Assembly (NCBI RefSeq): GCF_039536205.1
Contig: NZ_BAAAYL010000001.1
Coordinates: forward strand, 248,001-312,000
Direction of reading: 5' to 3'
DNA: 64,000 bases
Source: Streptomyces sannanensis
GTDB taxonomy: Bacteria > Actinomycetota > Actinomycetes > Streptomycetales > Streptomycetaceae
Shown here one piece after another: positions 61,737-64,000 of this stretch. Made by a program: the position numbers and the translations under genes. The first letter of the stretch is position 1; each line of letters begins with the position of its first letter. The notes below the pieces were generated by a model, which was not told where the DNA came from, did no database searches, and saw only the letters and a list, made by a program, of their open reading frames with translations.

Positions 61737-63209
61737 TCACACCCATCCATGGATGATTGTTGCTGCCTCGTCGAAGCCAATTCGTTCAGTCAGTTGCTTC
61801 TCCTTCGGAATGTACGAGTTAGAGAACAAGTCGTACACACCACTCGAGCCAACGGACAGCAGGTCTTTGAGTGGAGCGCTCAGCGCGGTCTTCATGTAGC
61901 TCTCAGACATGCCGCCCATGCTGAAGACATCAGCCGCGTAGAGCGTCCGCACCGCGTCTCCCGAACGCCCGAAGAACATCGGCGTTCCCGCGATCAGACC
62001 CGCTGTGTCGACCTGCGCGACGAGGCTCGCCTCGGAGGCGTACCCGTGCCGCTCAAGGAGCGCGGTCCAGCCTTCCTTCAGCTGGGTGGTGTAGACGAGC
62101 GAACCCGGCCCCACCAGGGGTTTGACCCCCGCGTACAGCAGGACGCTCATGCACAGCGCGACAGACGGGATGATCTCCTCGCGCTCCAGATGGTCACGGA
62201 TGGCGGCAGGCTCCAGGGGCACCTTGAGGTCCTTGAAGCGCGGGTCCGCCGGTACCAGGTCCGATCCGTCGACGAACAGGCGGAGCAGTTCGGGTCGGCC
62301 GGGGTACTTGCGCCAGAAGAAGTGAGTGCCCTTGCCGGCGGCCTCGTCCCAGGCAACCACGATGCCTCGGAAGGCATCCAGGACGTGCTGCCGGAATTCC
62401 GCGTCAAAGAGCGCAGCGGAGAGGAAGTTCTCCCCTGCGAGCAGCTCAACGAGGCACTCTCGCGCCACATCCTCGGAGTTGGCGTAGAGCAACTCCGGAA
62501 CGTCTCGACGGAGTTCCTGTGAGAACAGCATCGGCCAGGTACGCCGCAGCGCGACAGCGAGCTGGTCGCGGTGGCGGTTAGTGTGCGAGTAGTCGAGGCC
62601 GTTGAGGAGGCCCTGGTACTCGATCAGGAAGGCTTGGTCGTCCGACTTGAAGCGTTCCCAGCGCTTGAGTGCGCGCAGCCGTTCAACGAAGTCGAAGGAC
62701 CGGACGCTCGTGTAGTACATCGCATCACGGTGTTCCTTCGCTTTGAAGTAGGGGATCGCCTCCCCGCGAAACTGGAAGCCGTTGCGCATGTAATGGTTAC
62801 TCGGTGGCACGTTGCTGCACGAAAACGTAACGATCGGCCGCCGACCGCCGCCTCCCACCAGCCTGTCCGCGTTGGCGATGATGTTGGTCCCCAACAGCAG
62901 CGGGTGGTTCAGCAGCTGGTGGTGATCCACGATATTGATCGCACGCACGTCACTCGCGTCCACGGAGACCTCCGCTGCGGCTGGCCCGAACGCCTGCCGT
63001 AGCACCTGCCGGACGGCGCGCGCGACAGCTTCCTGCCGGTCGGCGTGCACCGGGCCGACGCGGGCCGGCTGAAGTCCTGCCGCGTACTCACCCAGGGGCC
63101 TGTCGATCTCAAAATACGGTGCCATGCTGGGCACGTACTGCCGGATCTGCCCGACGATGGCGTCGAGGCTCCCCCTGACCCGCTTTTCGTCCATGTCCGC
63201 CTTCGTCAT
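61737..63209 (-). CDS. Conserved protein of unknown function coupled to HypF
   Basis: A 490-residue soluble protein with no family I recognise. Conserved-looking stretches are DHHQLLNHPLLLGTNIIANA, TFSCSNVPPSNHYMRNGFQF, HFFWRKYPGRPELLRLFVDG and YTTQLKEGWTALLERHGYAS. The His-rich DHH...NH and CSN near the N-terminus hint at metal or nucleotide chemistry. Its ATG at 63209 overlaps the HypF-like stop, so it probably acts with the carbamoyltransferase on a shared substrate. It seems to lie in DNA of slightly lower G+C. Confidence 0.75.
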   Translation of the reverse strand: MTKADMDEKRVRGSLDAIVGQIRQYVPSMAPYFEIDRPLGEYAAGLQPARVGPVHADRQEAVARAVRQVLRQAFGPAAAEVSVDASDVRAINIVDHHQLLNHPLLLGTNIIANADRLVGGGGRRPIVTFSCSNVPPSNHYMRNGFQFRGEAIPYFKAKEHRDAMYYTSVRSFDFVERLRALKRWERFKSDDQAFLIEYQGLLNGLDYSHTNRHRDQLAVALRRTWPMLFSQELRRDVPELLYANSEDVARECLVELLAGENFLSAALFDAEFRQHVLDAFRGIVVAWDEAAGKGTHFFWRKYPGRPELLRLFVDGSDLVPADPRFKDLKVPLEPAAIRDHLEREEIIPSVALCMSVLLYAGVKPLVGPGSLVYTTQLKEGWTALLERHGYASEASLVAQVDTAGLIAGTPMFFGRSGDAVRTLYAADVFSMGGMSESYMKTALSAPLKDLLSVGSSGVYDLFSNSYIPKEKQLTERIGFDEAATIIHGWV

Positions 63210-64000
63210 GAGTTGGCCCGGGCGGCGGCGACCATAGCCTGTCCTGCGGAGAGCCCGCCGTCATTGGTGGGGATACGGCTGTGGGTGTGCACGCTGAGTC
63301 CGGCCTGGGTCAGCTCCTGTTCGGCCCTGACCAGGAGGTGCTGGTTCAGGAACACACCGCCGCTGAGGACGACGTCCTTCAGCCCGCTGGTGAGCGACAG
63401 GCGCAGGCAGATCTCCACCACCGCACGAACCACGCTCTCGTGAAACGTCCGGCTCACCTGCGCCGCAGAGCTGCCGCGGTCGGAGACATCCGACAGGAGC
63501 GCCTCCAGCCATGGCCTGTGGTCGATGACGAGGCGGCCGTCCTCATCCTGCAGCCGCAACGGCCAGGGCTCCGCCGGGGTGTGATCCCAGGCGATGAGCT
63601 GTTCGAGCTCGATGGCCGCCTGCCCCTCGTAGCCCACCTGCTCGCACACGCCGAGCAGGGCGGAGTAGGCGTCGAACAACCGACCCATGCTGGAGGTCTC
63701 CGGCGCGTTGATGCCTCGTGCGGCCATCTTCATGAGGACACCGACCTCGAAGGGATCCCGCCGCTGAAGGAGGTCGAGCGGCAGGGCCGCGGCGTCGGCG
63801 CCGAAATGCTGCGCCAGGAGGCCGATGGCGACCCGGGCGGGCTCTCGCACGGCCTTGTCGCCACCCGGCAGCCGGAAGCGCGCCAGGTGCGCCTTCCGCT
63901 CGAAGCCGCGGTAGTCGCCGATCAGGAACTCACCTCCCCAGATCGTGCCGTCGGTGCCGTAGCCGGTGCCGTCGAATACGACTCCTATCACAGGCCGGTC
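63206..64000 (-). CDS. HypF-type carbamoyltransferase, 3' part (5' end outside window)
   Basis: The visible 265 codons are the C-terminal Kae1-like domain: VIGVVFDGTGYGTDGTIWGG, EFLIGDYRGFERKAHLARFR, LPGGDKAVREPARVA and VVLSGGVFLNQHLL. In HypF this domain makes or transfers the carbamoyl group in hydrogenase cofactor assembly. The upstream part (acylphosphatase, zinc and YrdC-like domains), if present, is beyond 64000, so a shorter stand-alone carbamoyltransferase cannot be excluded. The unknown gene downstream overlaps by 4 bp. Confidence 0.8.
   Translation of the reverse strand, partial: DRPVIGVVFDGTGYGTDGTIWGGEFLIGDYRGFERKAHLARFRLPGGDKAVREPARVAIGLLAQHFGADAAALPLDLLQRRDPFEVGVLMKMAARGINAPETSSMGRLFDAYSALLGVCEQVGYEGQAAIELEQLIAWDHTPAEPWPLRLQDEDGRLVIDHRPWLEALLSDVSDRGSSAAQVSRTFHESVVRAVVEICLRLSLTSGLKDVVLSGGVFLNQHLLVRAEQELTQAGLSVHTHSRIPTNDGGLSAGQAMVAAARANS

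Overview
The window is chromosomal DNA from a Streptomyces or a very close actinobacterium. Evidence: very high G+C, GTG/TTG starts, ATGA start/stop overlaps, an actinobacterial c-di-AMP riboswitch in front of a LysM/SLT wall protein, an XRE-DUF5753 plus DUF397 gene pair, DUF6381, a BlaI/M56 pair, and TerB/TerD stress proteins. It reads as accessory, chromosome-arm DNA: about 50 intact genes in short operons, mixed with decaying fragments, one solitary TnpB element and two copies of a MITE-like palindromic repeat.

Layout. 1-9.9 kb: riboswitch-controlled LysM/transglycosylase, small phosphatase, MITE copy 1, AhpD-like protein, cytochrome P450, GNAT, TrmB/LuxR-type regulator, secreted zinc protease, Ser/Thr kinase with a ricin-type lectin tail. 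10.3-15.8 kb: a tRNA-shaped RNA candidate with its own -10 box, then a tightly coupled LRR / ankyrin / MoxR AAA+ / metallopeptidase-VWA operon. 16-19.6 kb: a TIGR03118-type protein with a 13-unit repeat insert, a DUF397/XRE pair whose regulator carries an amber stop, a remnant of an anti-sigma ATPase, and a lipoprotein. 19.8-25.4 kb: a three-gene locus of two trypsin-like proteases fused to different C-terminal effectors (endonuclease I; alpha/beta hydrolase) plus a four-helix membrane protein. With the LRR/ankyrin/MoxR/VWA operon, this is the best candidate for an undescribed system. 25.7-30 kb: a coupled membrane protein / GMC oxidoreductase / animal-type haem peroxidase operon.

30-36 kb: a small membrane protein, divergent paaI and an oxoadipyl-CoA-type thiolase around a TetR-like operator, DUF2267, a graveyard of hsp20, thioredoxin and clpB fragments around an intact UBP zinc finger, and a glutamine-synthetase / amidohydrolase pair resembling a split FluG. 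36-42.5 kb: a voltage-gated channel, a CBS fragment, Spo0M, a GlsB-like protein, BlaI/M56, TerD and TerB; three CTACA-N4-TGTAG operators tie several of these into a likely BlaI regulon. 42.9-50.7 kb: metabolic and redox genes (DMF-ase-like, MarR unit, FMN reductase, Zn-ADH, PPK2, Tat-exported phosphoesterase). 50.7-56.2 kb: a TnpB element, then an orphan cytochrome b (QcrB-like) convergent with ctaD-ctaF, an incomplete extra respiratory module. 56.5-58.9 kb: 2,2-dialkylglycine decarboxylase with a divergent LysR regulator. 59-64 kb: MITE copy 2, IS630 and integrase remnants, a locally AT-rich boundary, a PAP2-type membrane phosphatase/transferase, and an unknown 490-residue protein coupled to a HypF-type carbamoyltransferase that runs off the window.

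No computation was run. Family names come from reading motifs; boundaries of fragments and RNAs are approximate.
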